From assembly GCA_964016875.1 (NCBI GenBank), contig OZ024729.1, positions 26,556,494 through 26,620,493 of the forward strand: a stretch of DNA of 64,000 nucleotides, read 5' to 3'. The notes under the pieces are model-generated. The model saw only the letters and a list, made by a program, of their open reading frames with translations. It had not been told where the DNA came from and searched no databases. Origin of the DNA: Fallopia convolvulus (taxonomy: Eukaryota; Streptophyta; Magnoliopsida; Caryophyllales; Polygonaceae). Within the stretch, counting starts at the first letter, position 1; each line of letters begins with the position of its first letter. The position numbers and the translations under genes are program-made. Of the stretch, positions 19,781 through 32,790 are shown piece after piece.

Positions 19781-22700
19781 GCTTTGTATGTGGAATTGTA
19801 GGGGTATCAAACGAAAATCATTTTGGACCGAGGTTAACTCGATGAGCCGGCTTGAGAACATAAATCTTATCGCCTTGGTAGAAAAAAAAGCGAAAGAACC
19901 ACCGGATTGTGCTGGATGGCAAAAAGTCCGGTTTGATACCTTGGAATTTATTTTGGTTATCAGACTTTCTCGCGGTTTGTGTATCCTTTGGATGAGACAC
20001 CAACAGTCAAGCGAAACACTAAAAACGATCCATGTAGATGGCCGATTTATGGGCATCCACTATTGAAACCTGGAAACCTCGAATGAATTGATCATCATTT
20101 TTGCCTATGTGCCCCCACAAGCACAAGAAAAGGAACTATTTTGGAACAAACTTAGTGACTTTATAAAAACACGAGACCTCCCATGCATCATCATGGGTGA
20201 CCTTAGCGAAATCCAACACCCAGACGAGAAAATGGGAGGGGCTAGCCCTAGCTCATCCCACTTTAAACGTCTCATCAAATTCAAAAAGGATTGCGAAATT
20301 TGTGACATTCCCACTACGGGGAATAAATTCACGTGGAGAAAATAAAAAAAACCTAGAGAATACAACTCTAGAGAAACTGGACCGTACCCTTGTTAGTGAT
20401 CAAATACTACAATGGTACCCCTCCATAGTGACAAAAAACCAAGCCTTTTCCTCATCAGTTCACTGCCCAATCACATGCAATCTCCCAACGAATAACCAAT
20501 TCAAACCTCAACCCTTCAAATTTGAGATGATGTGGACCGAAAGAGAAGATATCCAGAATATCATCAAACAAGCATGGCGCTTAAACGCTGGTAGATCTCA
20601 TATGTTTAACATCACAAAAAAGTACAATTCCTTAAAAGAAAGGCAAAAACGTGGAATAAACAAACCTTTGGAAACATTTTCGAGCAAATTAAAATAATTG
20701 ATGAAGAATTGATCACTGTTCAAAAGGATATTATTGAATACAAGAAAACTCAACTTATTCAAAGGCAAGAGAGACTGGCCAAAAAACGTTCATGTGTCAT
20801 TCAATTCCAACACTCCTACTAGAAACAAAGAGCCAAAAACACTCATATCAAACTAAATGATAAACATACCAAATACTTCCACAAAATTGCAACCGGAAGG
20901 AGAAACCGGACTAACATCAAAGAAATACGAACATCGGATGGTACACCTATCTCATGCTTATAGAATATTAGGACGGAAATCAAACGCGACTTCCAAAACA
21001 GGTTCCGAGCTACTGAAATTAACCATGGGAAACTCCGGGATATGAACCAAATGATACAATGTGAAATAACAGAGGCTGACAATGTTGAACTGACCAAACC
21101 AGTCTCAAATGTAGAAGTTAAGAATGTGGTTTTCGATATTGGGGACGACAAATCCCCAGGGCCTGACGGCATTCCGGCATGCTTCTAAAAAAATTATTGG
21201 CACATTGTCGGGCCAAACATTACAAAGGCAGTGAAAAGCTTTTTTCGCTCCGGAAGACTCGTAAAATAAATTAACCACACTTTCATTACACTGATACCCA
21301 AATGTGAAAACCCTAATTCAATGAACTACTATAGATCCATTAGCCTATGTAATACCATCTATAGAGTTATCTCAAAGATACTAACTAATCGTCTCAAAAC
21401 AGTTATGGCAAAAATTATTCACCCAATACAACGCCTTCATTCAAAACCGCAGTATCCACGATAACACCTTTATTGCCCATGAGATTTTCCATTCTTTCCT
21501 CAACGAAAAATGGAAAGAGGCATATGACCGAATTAGCTGGGAATTCCTAGCGTTCATGCTTAACAAATTCGGATTCCACGATAAATTTATGGGATGGATC
21601 CGAGAATGTATGGAAACTCTCTTGTTCTCAATTCTAGTCAACAACAGACCAACATACCAATTCTTTCCCAAAAAGGACTCGGACAAGGGGGCCCGCTATC
21701 ACCCTACCTTTTCATTTTGGTTGCTGAGATTCTTGCATCGTAACTTCACCTCACAAGCACAAACCCGGATAGTGGGATTGGTATTCAAATCTCACGAAAT
21801 GGAACTAAAATTCCATTCCTCACCTATGCTGATGATATTATCATCTTTGCCAAAGCTAAGAACCAAGCATGCAACAACATAAGAAACATAATTGACAATT
21901 ATTGCCAAATATTCGGCCAGAAAGTTAACTTTCATAAATCGGCCTTTCAGGTCACCAAAAATATGAACAATATCACGAAAGAACAGATTAAAAAAATCCT
22001 CCAGATCACTAACACAGTTGCTCTGAACAAATACCCTGGCTGCCCAATCATAAATGGCAGAGTTACTCAAAATACTTTTAAGTCGCTTACCCTCTGAACT
22101 AGGGCACAATTATCCAAATGGAAAGCTAATTCGCTTTCCCAAGAGGGTCAGAAAACCTAATCAAAACTAATCTATCGGCATAACCAAACTACCTTATGCA
22201 ATCCTTCCTACTCCCTAGATCCACATTAAAAGAACTTGACCAAATCAACAAAACGTTCTTCTGGAACGAAGAGAGGAACCATAAAACTTTGATCAACTGG
22301 AACTCAATTTGCCAAACTCTCGACCGTGGTGGACTCGGAATTGCCAACGCAGAATATATGAATAAAGCTTTACAAATGAAGCTTCTTTGAAAAATTCTCG
22401 CAGAGCCCAATAACCCCTGGGTCAAAATCGTCACGGAAAAATATCTAAAATCAGAGGGACTATTTAACTACCAAAAGAAACGGAACTCTTCTTGGCAGTG
22501 GTCCAAACTAATGAGCCTTAAAGACCATTTCTTGAAAGGTCTCATCTGGCAAATTGGAGATGGTAAAACCATCCGATTTTGGAAAGACAATTGGACAAGC
22601 AATGGTTGTCTAAAAACGAAAGAAAACATTAGAAACTATATGAATTGGGAGGAGAAATTCGCCGACTTCCTTTTGGAAGACAACACTTGGGACCAAAACA

Positions 22701-23570
22701 AGCTCCATCAGGTGCTTAACCTAGAGGACTTCCATAGTGTTATACAAATATCCACCACAATTAACAAAATTGCTGACAGAATGTATTGGCAACCAAGTAA
22801 GAACGGGTGATAGTCTACTCATTCTACCATGCAGTGGATCCATAAAAATAAGGGAGAACCACAACTCAACCTAAAATGGATTAGTAAACTTAACTCCCCC
22901 CAAAAATGAAAAACTTCCTATGGAAAGTAGCCCAGAATAGGCTCCCTACTAAAAGCCGACTGGCCCCGAACCATATTCCGGTTGTCCAAGGGTGTGTAGC
23001 ATGTGACTCTACCAACGAGGACGTCAACCATATCCTCCTATCATGCAACCGTACAAAAAATACGCTAAAGGTGATAAACCCTAAACTCGAAATGATCATT
23101 AACCAAATTAACCCAGACCATAAAACACCATGTCAAATCTTATAGGAAATCATGAATAAAGCATCCAATGATGATTGTGAGGAACTGATATGCTCCTGGT
23201 GGAGTATCTGGTTCTTCCGAAACAAAGTTGTATTCGAACCAAATTCTCCAACTATGCAATATACTAAGGATAACCTATGCGACTTCATCTGTAACAAGAA
23301 AAAAGAGTGGCATAACGCTCACAACAAAGCAAACACGAAATCAACCAATGATGGAATACGAACTCGTTGCAAACGTTCCTATGTCAAATGGAGGAAACCT
23401 CCAACAAATTTTATTAAAATTAATTTTGATGGAGCAAACAATGCTGATGGGGTGGCTTCGTTTGGTTTCATCCTCAGGGATTTCAAGGGTGACCCCATCC
23501 ATTTCGATAGAGGACTAATCGGTCGACAATCCATTTTGAAATTTGAGAGCATCGTCTTACGATAAGGAAT
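19781..23570 (+). pseudogene. LINE ORF2 remnant: endonuclease, RT, zinc-binding, RNase H
   Basis: The frame starts KLCMWNCRGIK at about 19780, the hallmark of the APE endonuclease N terminus. Endonuclease blocks FAYVPPQAQEKE and IIMGDLSEIQHP follow near 20100-20230. RT carries DKSPGPDGIP near 21150 and YADD at 21825-21836. The zinc-binding domain (MKNFLWKVAQNRLPTKSRL, CVACDSTNEDVNHILLSC) lies at 22906-23070. RNase H (NFDGANNADGVASFGFILRD) lies at 23420-23500. Many stops and frame changes make it inactive. It belongs to the same LINE type as the one starting near 62.6 kb, and the domain order is that of plant L1 elements with RNase H. Confidence 0.9.
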
Positions 23571-23934
23571 CATTTAAGCCACCCGACGTGGTATTTCCCA
23601 CATCCAGATCGAAGGCGACAACTTGCAGCTGGTCACGGTCGTTCTTGGTGATTGGCGTTGTCTATGGGAGATCGAGATGTTACGTGTGGATATTCACTGC
23701 TTGCTTGCTCGATTTTAGAGCTAGAGCATTGCCCATGTCGCTCGGGTGTGAAATGTAGTGGCAAACTTCATTGCTGTTTCGTTTCACCATGTTTCATCGG
23801 TTCCACTTTCAGTTGACCCGGTTCTTTAAAACCTCATCCATCTGGATGCTCTAGGGTGATTGTTAGCATGTTAGCGGCCCCTAATACCTTTCCTTATCAA
23901 AAAATAAAATAAAATAAATAAGCTTAGAAGCGGT

Positions 23935-24336
23935 GTGAGTAAAGCACGACAAAACATAGTGTTGTAGGCATAAAGGTCAATTGTAACATATCCCATGGGG
24001 TGCACAAAGCACCATTGACGTTGTCACCACCTAGATGAATGATCTTTAAAATCCACGTGAACAACCACAACTTTGTCCATCACAACTCAATATGCACCCA
24101 AACATACTTTCCAACTACAAAGGGGTTACAACAAGATCGAGTTTTAATTGTTAACAACACAAAACAAGCAAACACCGCAAACCAAAATTTGACATTTACC
24201 TTTAATACACAAATCAATGGCTATTAAAGTTCCAAAAATGCATTTATAATAACATCGACGATACCAACATGAATACTTTAACATATAAAATAAACAAATA
24301 TTTCATAATACACTTAATATACATATATTATTTTTA
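23935..24336. other. Intergenic stretch, nothing recognised
   Basis: AT-rich, no gene or repeat structure seen. Confidence 0.4.
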
Positions 24337-25372
24337 CTATACATTTACTATTCTTGGGGATTTTAAGAAGATGTAATTTTTGAAGATCCCAGGGTAAAAG
24401 CTTCCCATCATATTCTCGCGCGCCGACGAATCATCGATGTGCGTGATCTCTGCCACCACCATGGTGAACCTAGTGAAGAAGGCCCTAAGTGACTCGTCCT
24501 CAAACTGCTCGATCCCCGAAGATCGTGCATGGTCTCCTTGCACTTCCTTGCCCCCATTGAAATTGGTGACGAAGACGTTCCTCATCCGGGAAAACGACAT
24601 AATTGTACCAGGGAGGAGGCTTATGAACCACATCATGGCCGCCTCGGTTGGGAATACACGGTAGAACACCACATCATTGTATGAGTTAACATTCAACTGG
24701 ACCATGAAATGCTTAACATGAACCCCAAGGTCCCCCTGCACCCATCATAGGACCTCATTTGAGGTCTATGGAAACCCTTTGGTGTTGGCTCGCCTTGGAT
24801 CTCCTCGATGAACGCATAAAAACATGCACATGTCGCATAGATTTTGCACGGTTCCTCCAAGACGACTTCTCCGGACCCTCTCAACCTTTGGGGCCGATAT
24901 GACCGTGATCGAGAGATCTGCACATGGTCGCGGTGATGATCTCGTGTTGATGAGTCATTGGTGGATTCAGCCTGGCCTTCTACCTAGGAGTATTCAGGTC
25001 CATAGCCCGGGACGTAGGCCTGGGCATACTCTAGGTGAGGCTACGTGTACCCCAGGAAGGTATTTGGTTGTTGCATGGACAACGCAACGTACTTGCATAC
25101 CCTAGTAAGGGGTACGGCCGTGGTGCGGATGGTGCAGCCTGTTGCGCATACCGGGGAAGGGATACGTTAAATGCGGCACCATATATGTCAAGCCAAGAGG
25201 CATGCTGTACGACCAACCCGGTTGGTGGGCCTGCCATCCCAGTTGGGAGTACCCTCCGGGGGCGCGTTGTCGGGATGGAAAGGGAAGAAGTTGTTTGGAC
25301 AAGCCTTTCCTTAGTGAAAGCCCTGATGTTGAACCTTTCTTGAGATGAAAAGGTTCCCACAAACAACACCAT
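24337..25372 (-). pseudogene. Retrotransposon Gag fragment (gag domain and proline-rich region)
   Basis: On the minus strand, 24741-24337 encodes a gag domain: HVKHFMVQLNVNSYNDVVFYRVFPTEAAMMWF, then PGTIMSFSRMRNVFVTNF and DESLRAFFTRFT, matching the order of the plant Ty3 gag family (PF03732 type). Upstream pieces (25372-24693) in shifting frames are rich in Pro, Arg and Gly, with repeated GYP-like units. Frame changes and missing pol show it is a fragment. Its lineage is different from the Gag of the two non-autonomous elements. Confidence 0.7.
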
Positions 25373-25379
25373 TGTTGAA

Positions 25380-26050
25380 ACCCGAAATAAACAAGCGCTA
25401 GGATTAAGATTTATGATTATTTAAAAGGCCAAACAAGGACTTTTACTCTTATTAGTCGTGCCAAATTGGTGAATATTCTGGTGATGTTTGCAGTTTTGAT
25501 AATCCGTGCCTCCTTTCAAATAATGTGTGTTGATTATACTCTAACTAGGAAAACCCATACTTTTAGCGTCTTGAGATCTTTTTGTCAACCCCACTTTTAT
25601 GATAGCGAGGTTTCTACGAATGTTTCAACACGTCAAACTCTATTAACAAGTAAAATCTTGAGGTAGAAGTCTTTTTCGATCCCTTGAACCTTAGTTATCT
25701 TCATCTATTTGTAGGCAATCGGGAGGAGTGGTTGTTGTGCTTCTTCGATGTGTGACGAGTGAGGTGTCCTTATTTGATTGGTTGAAAGAGAGGTGGATTT
25801 TGATTGGTCAAATATGCGGTTGGGATATATCTAAATCTTCCGATGTGGGACGAGTCACCGCACTGTGTGCTCTTCTTCCTTTCTCAACCTTTCTTCCTTT
25901 GGCATGAGCGCACAATTTATCCTTCTTGCTTTCTCAACCTTTCTTCAATACTCTTGATTTGAATCTTACGTTTGAAGTGCGCGTTGTTTTTGGTGGGTGT
26001 TGGAAACTTCTTGGGGAGCGCCTTTTCTAAATCTTCGAGGATTTTCATCC
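25380..26050. other. Intergenic stretch, nothing recognised
   Basis: AT-rich sequence with short ORFs lacking known motifs. Confidence 0.4.
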
Positions 26051-26059
26051 CTTGGAGCT

Positions 26060-26710
26060 TAGAGGTTTCCATACAAAACCGAACCGGAAAACCGGTTATT
26101 TTTTAGGTTAACCAAACCGACTTTTTTTTAAATTTCGGTTTGGTTAACCGAACCGAAAATATTTTCGGTTTATCAGTTCGGTTTCGATTCACGACTACAC
26201 ATATAATGGTTAACCGAAAAACCGAAAATATATTAATATTTTTTTTCAAATATTAGTTATCTTTGCTTTATTTAGTTGTTAAACTCTATGATCTTCAATG
26301 TGTTGTTCTAGTTTGAGTCTTTCCTTCTCCAATTTTAACAATTTACACACTATTTTTCCAATTCTCATTGATATAAGACTCGCTTATTAAATTTGTTGGG
26401 ATAAAAAATAATACACACAATGTTTGATTTCACACACTATAGTATATACTCTCGATATTTGTTTACAACAACCGAAACAGTATGGTATAAAATTAATGTC
26501 AAGCTTGATCAATTTTTTTATTCAAAATTTTTTATTTTAGTTTTAATTATTTAAGGTAAAATTACATAAATGGTTATCGGTTAACCGAGAAAACCGAACC
26601 GAAAAATTGGTTAACCGAACTACGGTTAACCGAAATTCACAGTTCATGATTTTAACTAACTGAAATCATGGTTAACCGAACTTCGGTTTATCCAGGTTTG
26701 GACACCCCTA
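26060..26710. mobile_element. hAT-type MITE rich in GGTTAACCGAA repeats
   Basis: The left end is TAGAGGTTTCCATAC and the right end reads TAGGGGTGTCCAAACC on the opposite strand, a partial terminal inverted repeat. Both subterminal zones are filled with iterated CCGAACCGAAA and CGGTTAACCGAA units in both orientations, so each end folds back. The flanking 8-mers (TTGGAGCT and TTGAATGT) match at only 5 of 8 positions, so the borders are less certain. Confidence 0.5.
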
Positions 26711-27409
26711 TTGAATGTCTGACGTCATTATTCCAGAGCGGGGGTCAGTTGTTTTATTTGTTTGCGCACATTTTTATTTACGCACTATCAAGCTCCGTCT
26801 CACATTATAACAATGGTAAAATTTTATATAAACTTTTATAATAAATAAGTTATTTTTAATATTAATTAGCATCATATTTATTAAATAAATTAAGTATTAA
26901 ATTCATATAGTCGTGTATAACACGACATGTGTAACTAGTTTTTATAAAAATAAAATAATAAATATGCTCCATGCTACCCCCACCTATTGATAAAGTAAGT
27001 ACAAAAATCTCTTCTATAAAACGTAAAAATATTAAGCGCATTTTTTTAAAAAAGAAATTGTTTCCATCGTTGAGGTCCGTCAAAGCGACGTCGTCGAAAT
27101 GCCGCGTGGGTGGGGTGTTATTACACTATAACCTTGTAAGCTGAAACACGTATGCACTATATACACTGTGTAAGTTGTTTGTTACGTCTCTAGCTTTCGT
27201 CTTGCTTCCCGTTCGCACGCGAATAACTGCGGCGCTATACGATATGACTAAAAACAAGTTCTCGTATTGTCTAGGTTGTAAAGGAAATTTCCTCTTCCCT
27301 TCCCGCTTGGGCCGGGTCATAAAGAGAGAGATTTGACGATGAATGGTAAACGATCAAACCACATGTCAGTTGGATGATTAGATATATTTTTGTTTACAAT
27401 ATCGAGCGC
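26711..27409. other. AT-rich intergenic stretch, nothing recognised
   Basis: No gene, RNA gene or repeat array is recognised. Confidence 0.4.
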
Positions 27410-27853
27410 TTTATTCTAGGGGTGTTTAATGGGTCGACCGACCCGACCCGACCCGTAAAAAAATCATCGACCCATGACCTGACCTATGACCGTAATCTGG
27501 GTTACTGGTCGGGTCACGGGTCAACGGGGTTGACCCGTTTGACCAGGTCAAACGCGTCAAAATAATCCATTTGACCTTTTGATCCGACCCATAACCCGTA
27601 AAAAAATAATTAATTTTCTATTATAAAGAATAAATACAATTATATATTATAAAAATATTAAATTATCTAATATAAAATATAAATATAATTATTTAATATA
27701 AAAAATATTTTTTAAAAATTAATATTACGGGTTACTGGTTTACGGGTCGATCCATAATCCGTAATCTCAAAATTTTTAACCCATAACCCGGCCCGTAATT
27801 TATGAATCCGGTCGAATTACGTCACCATGTCATTTGAACAACCCTATTTATTC
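27410..27853. mobile_element. hAT-type MITE rich in GACCCGACCC repeats
   Basis: The element runs 27417-27846 (430 bp). Its ends TAGGGGTGTTTAATGG and, on the other strand, TAGGGTTGTTCAAATG are related inverted repeats. Subterminal zones carry iterated GACCCGACCC and ACGGGTTA units in both orientations. It is flanked by direct repeats TTTATTC (27410-27416 and 27847-27853), consistent with a hAT duplication with one end base lost. Confidence 0.65.
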
Positions 27854-28227
27854 AAATTTAAAAAATATCGATTCTCCTAATTTCTTTTACCTACGCGCTA
27901 CCTACACGGAAACTCGAATACATGGTACGGAGTATACCTATAGAAAAGTTGACCAAAAAAATAAACTTACAGAAAAATGAACATCTCTTACGTAGATTTT
28001 AGTTGTTCCACTTTTCATTTTTCTTTTTAAGGACAGACCTTGACGTATGAATATTCAAGTTCTTTTGTTTTTTCTTGTTTCTTCTAATGTTGTTACCAAT
28101 TACATTCGGTTTATCTAAAGTTCATCCAAGGCAAGTTAGTTCAATGCCCTTTGATTTTATCAATAGATTCGAGATCTTAGTAAAGGAAAAAAGCATATTA
28201 GAAATAGGTCCAAAACGACAAAACATT
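27854..28227. other. Intergenic stretch, nothing recognised
   Basis: AT-rich, one 61-codon ORF without known motifs. Confidence 0.4.
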
Positions 28228-29719
28228 ATAGTAAAAGAGTCCGGTTCAGGTGCGAAATAAGAAAGAACAAGAGCAGTTGGATCAAGAAAAATCAAAGGCG
28301 CTGATCATTTCACTTAAAAGGGGAAAAAACGGCACGGACGAATTTTTGGCGAATTATTAGCATATTTTTGAAAAAAACGGCCTAGATTTGTTCATCAATA
28401 TTGTAGATTTGTTCATTGTTATATTCATATTTGTTCATCGGTTTGTGCATATTTGTTCATTAGTTTATGCAGATTTGTTCATTGATAGATGCATATTTGT
28501 TCATTGTTATATTCATATTTGTTCATTGGTTTTGGCATATTTGTTTATTGGTTTTGGCATATTTGTTCATCAGTAACGTCAATTTGTTCATTGGTTTATG
28601 CATATTTGTTCATTGCCTTTTTCATATAATTGTTCATTGCTAGATGCATATTTGTTCACTAGTAACCTCAATTTGTTCATTGCTATATGCATATTTGTTC
28701 ATTAATAACATCAATTTGTTCATAGCTAAATAAGGCACAAGCACTCATCTTCGATTTGTTGCTATCTCGTTCTCTTAGCATACACCATATTATTGCAAAA
28801 TCAGATTCTTTATCTATTATCCTTTGCATTCAAGTTTCTACATCAAACTTATCTTATTTTGGTACTATATTGAGCACTTCATTCGTAGTGATAAGTTAGC
28901 CTTAAAACACTTCATTCGTATTATCCTTTGCATTCAAAATAGACTTAAGCACAAAATAAATGCAAAAATACACAAATAGATAGTCATAAATGTACAAGTT
29001 GATGGTATTAATAGTCCTAAGTGTACAAGTTGGTGACATTGACACATAAACATAAGTTTATTTCAATTCACAAACAAAGGTTAGACCAATGAACAAAAAA
29101 GTTATATCAATGAACAAATAGGGTATATCAATGAACAAACAATGGTATACCAATGAACAAACAATGGTATACCAATGAACAAAAAAGAGTATATCAAAGA
29201 ACAAATAATGGTATATCAATGAACAAACATAGTTATATCAATGAACAAATAGTAGTATATCAATGAACAAATATTGATATATCGAAACTAATTATATGTG
29301 CATCAAAAAACTAGATAATATTGTATTCATACTTATAAATAAGGGTAAAAATAAAACTAAAAATTAAAAAAGTTCGAAATCGATGAACAATGTTATCAAA
29401 AACTCAATGCACAATGAGTTAGTATTGATGAGCAAATGGTGAATATTGATGAACAAATCGCTATTTCTGATGAACAAACTGGGCGCGTCTCATAAAAACG
29501 TATTTTTCGAAAAATACGTGAATAATACGGGAAAAATTCGTCTGTGTCGTATTTTATTGAAATATACGTGAATAATACGGAAAAATTCGCCCGTGCCGTA
29601 TTTTATTTTTTTAATGAATGTTTAATCAGGGACGTTGATTTTTTGGAATGAACGAGCGAGATTTAGTCTTATTTCTCACACAGGCGCTCATTCGCACAAG
29701 ACTCTTTCTCATAGTAAAA
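28228..29719. mobile_element. Fold-back Mutator-like element with tandem-repeat arms
   Basis: The element runs 28237-29710 (1474 bp), flanked by perfect 9-bp duplications ATAGTAAAA at 28228-28236 and 29711-29719, the Mutator length. Outer inverted repeats are imperfect but extended: GAGTCC...GTGCGAAATAAG on the left, and the inverse ending CTTATTTCTCAC...GACTCTTTCTC on the right. Next inwards come related GGCACGGACGAATTTTT blocks. Inside these the left arm (28388-28725) is a tandem array of about 24-nt units around TTTGTTCATTG, and the right arm (29085-29480) is an array of the inverse unit CAATGAACAAA. The centre (28730-29080) has no long ORF and no transposase. Confidence 0.8.
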
Positions 29720-30282
29720 TATGTTATCGGATGAATTAATATATTAAATATCGATTGATATAATATTAAAATTCAAGGCAAATAAAAACTTCAAACTAAA
29801 ATTCATGGACATATTCATATAGCGTAATTTTTTTATTTGACAATTTTTTTAATAGAAGACAAATTGTTACTAATTATTTTGCTTATTACAAGAGTAATTC
29901 ACCATATATATCGGCTACAATGAGACGTGATCCTAAAAACTTGATCTAAATAAAATGTCAAGGAGACTCCTCAAACATAAATCCTCCACAACAAATGTAT
30001 GATTCTATCTTCTTGTTTTTTTTTTATATAAAAAAAAAGGTTAGAGAAATGAAGGGAGATGGAGAAAGAGCATTGGAGGATAGCGCCCGTAAGCTTCTCA
30101 ATTGATCACTCATTTTTGGCGAACATGGCTCACAATACTCTTGTAGATTGTTGGAAGGGAGTGTGTGTTAGTGTAGCAAGGAACCGTTAAACAATTAGTT
30201 TACTACAAAACACAATAAAAAATCGCAAGCACTAATATGAAACATTTTCCTATTATGAAAACCCAATTCAACCAAGTAGATA
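29720..30282. other. AT-rich intergenic stretch, nothing recognised
   Basis: No gene or repeat is recognised; it ends at the poly(A) tail side of a LINE fragment. Confidence 0.4.
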
Positions 30283-31497
30283 GTTTTTTTTTATAATAAT
30301 AGGCAAAATTAGGTTACCCGTACATTACAAGGCCAACCTAAATCATCACTGCGGATGATTTTTAGAAAATCTAAAACAATAGGATGCTGACTAACATTTA
30401 AGCTTAAGCGTTCTAACAAACTAGCATTACAAACTGACAATTCTTGCACTGCAAGGATCATTTGTTGAAGAAGAGGCGAAGAGACGAATCTTCTTGCTAT
30501 AAAATCGGTTGCATTATTACACTCCCTATAATAATGAAAAACTTGAATATTCGGAATAGACTGCTGCAAGGAATTAATATCTTGGACTATAGAATGAATT
30601 TCCCAAGGAATTTTCCAGATTCTTTTAATCGAATTAATCAGAGAGAGATTATCTCCCTCAATAATAACATGAGAAAATTTAGACGCAACCACAAACTGAA
30701 GACCGAACAAAAGAGAAAACGCTTCAGCTTGTAGTACGCTCATAGAAGGCAACTCTTTCCTATCCAAACCAAGAATATTACTTTTATGGTCTCGAGCAAT
30801 GAAACTAGCAAACGTATTAGAACTTTGTTTTTTTTAAGCATCAAAATTCAATTTTATCCAATTGGGAGGCGGCTTAATTCAAACCGCATTATTTTTCCTT
30901 TTCCTTGAAAATTTATCTTTTAGAACAAAAGGATTTGTAGAATTCAATTGCAGATATTGGGAGAAGGCTAGCTCATCTGGCAGACGGTTAGACGATAACC
31001 TAGATGGATTAAAAATAATCGCATTCATGTGGCACCAAACATACCACCATAAAAAGCATAACTGGTTAGAGTTAATATTAGATTTTAAAGTCGCATTCAA
31101 ATTGTCGATGAAATCACCAGACGAATGTAAGGAAAAAGCAAGATTTAGCTTTAACCCCAAATTAGAGATCATTTTTTTGAAAAAGGGCAATGAAAAAGCA
31201 AATGATTAACATTTTCAATATCAATTTGGCATAAAGCACACCAGTTTGGAACCCTGTTAAAAAATCTATTTAACAGTTCCGTCGTGGGAAGACAATCAAC
31301 ACACGATTTCCATAAGAAAGATTTAATTTTTGGAGGAATGTTTAGCTTCCAAATCCACCCAAACCCAACCAAAGGCCGAGCGGGAGACATAGATAAAGAA
31401 GAAGCTGACTGAACAAAGAAGCACCCATCTGCAGCAGGAGTCCAAACAAGATGATCCTCATAACCATTTATAGGAATACGAATGTGGCGAATAAGGT
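30283..31497 (-). pseudogene. LINE 3' fragment: zinc-binding domain and RNase H
   Basis: On the minus strand, 31504-31169 encodes the post-RT zinc-binding domain (WKLNIPPKIKSFLWKSC, CALCQIDIENVNHLLFHC). The frame from 30767 down to 30309 encodes an RNase H domain (LQAEAFSLLFGLQFV, then IIEGDNLSLINSI) and the ECNNATDFIARR block. The 3' end is an A-rich tail seen as the T run near 30285. Stops and frame changes separate the parts. The 5' side is cut at 31498 by a TGTAACACCCC repeat. Confidence 0.8.
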
Positions 31498-32184
31498 GTA
31501 ACACCCCTATTTTTGCAATATTGGGTATTACCGCCAGTGACCTCGGACTTTACCGTCCAAAGTCACCCAAGGCTTTATAATGATATTAAAACTTATAAAA
31601 TGCGGAAGTTGATATTTAATTAAATGTAATTAAAGATGAAATTGACCAAAAGCGGAATTTTATTTATTGATAAGAACTTTCGTTCATTACATTGAGAGTC
31701 GTTTTACAAATGATGGAGCAGCGGAAAGTAAAGCCCATTTAGAAAGGGTTGAAAAGACATAATTAAAAATACAAGTATGTTTTCCCAAGACAACTCATAT
31801 GATGATGATTTTCTTGGTTTTAAAAGGGAAGAGCTGGTGCACTATCTTCGGAATGCCTCGCTCTTATGAGAATTCCTTCCTTCCTTCAACGTCGTCTTGC
31901 CTTGACCTTCGATTCTCGCCTAACGCTTCTCGAACCTTCTAGACTTCGTTTTCAACACTTCGGTGTACACTCCTACAGTCTGGTATTTGTCGCGAAGGGC
32001 GAGAAATACCAGGCAAAAATGCGGAAATAGTGTGTTAGGCAAAAATTGTTAAAAGAAAACAACTATGCACAAACACATCTAATTTGATTTAATTGTTTAA
32101 GTTCGACCCTTATCTGTATATCTTCACAACTCTAATAATAATAAAGATACTTTGGAGACTTTTGAATTTAATTTTTGATTTGGG

Positions 32185-32790
32185 CTGCACCCGAGTTATA
32201 ACAGGTTGCCTACGTATCTCTTTAAAGAGAACCAAACCTTACGTAGTTCAGGGGTTTTAATTTTTTGGTTGGAATTTCATGCATCAGAGAAACGGGCCTA
32301 AACCCACCTTCTAAGAAGGGTTTCCTAAGCTCGATTCAACTATCATTTGCATGGTGTGGAGAAAATTAGACCCACCTTCTAGGAAGGGTTTTCTAAATTT
32401 CCCACTAAAATTTGGATTTGAATTTTTCGGTTTATGGTCGTGATTGAACTCGACGAGCATCTGCGCTATATGTCAAGCTTCCTACGTACCCTTAATGGGA
32501 TCAGATCACCGTAGTTCTTAAAGACATTTTTTATTTGATTTTTTTAATTTGAGTGTGACTGAATCCGATGCCGATTTTAATGTCGGATTTCCTACGTATC
32601 CGTTTGAGACGGAATCAAATCTACGTAGTTCTTCCAGAGAACACTTTTGAGTGTTGATTTAGGATTATATTTTTAAATTTAGAATTGTGACCGAATTCGA
32701 GACCCATTTGGATTTAGTGTCGAATTTCCTACGTATCCGTTTTGAGACGGAATCAAGTCAAACATAGTTCTTAAAAGAGAATTAGACCCA
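32185..32790. repeat. Four degenerate units around CCTACGTATCC...CTACGTAGTTC
   Basis: Four tandem degenerate units of roughly 85-190 nt. Each has a GTGA(C/T)(C/T)GAA(T/C)(T/C)CGA lead, then TTTCCTACGTATCCGTTT-like sequence and, some 25 nt later, (C/A)(T/G)ACGTAGTTCTT. Every unit holds two TACGTA palindromes in opposite arrangement. Such CCTACGTAT repeats recur in plant LTR elements, but I cannot assign the family. Confidence 0.6.

Larger units (their letters stand above)
11947..23919 (+). mobile_element. Full-length L1-type LINE, split by an LTR retrotransposon
   Basis: The element is bounded by AAGCTTAGAAGTGGT at 11932-11946 and AAGCTTAGAAGCGGT at 23920-23934, a 15-bp duplication with one mismatch, and ends in an (AAAAT)-rich tail. 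Without the nested element (13427-19575 plus one 5-bp duplication) it is about 5.8 kb, a full-length size. Order: 5' region with an unrecognised ORF1 (about 12.06-13.43 kb and 19.58-19.78 kb), then ORF2 with endonuclease, reverse transcriptase, zinc-binding domain and RNase H. ORF2 has many stops and frameshifts, so the LINE is inactive. The LTR element inserted after the LINE was in place. Confidence 0.85.

Noticed and set aside
28388..29480. Regular direct repeats that could suggest a CRISPR array
   Set aside because: The sequence is a plant nuclear one, units are degenerate without unique equal-length spacers, and the arrays are the arms of a fold-back transposon with 9-bp duplications.
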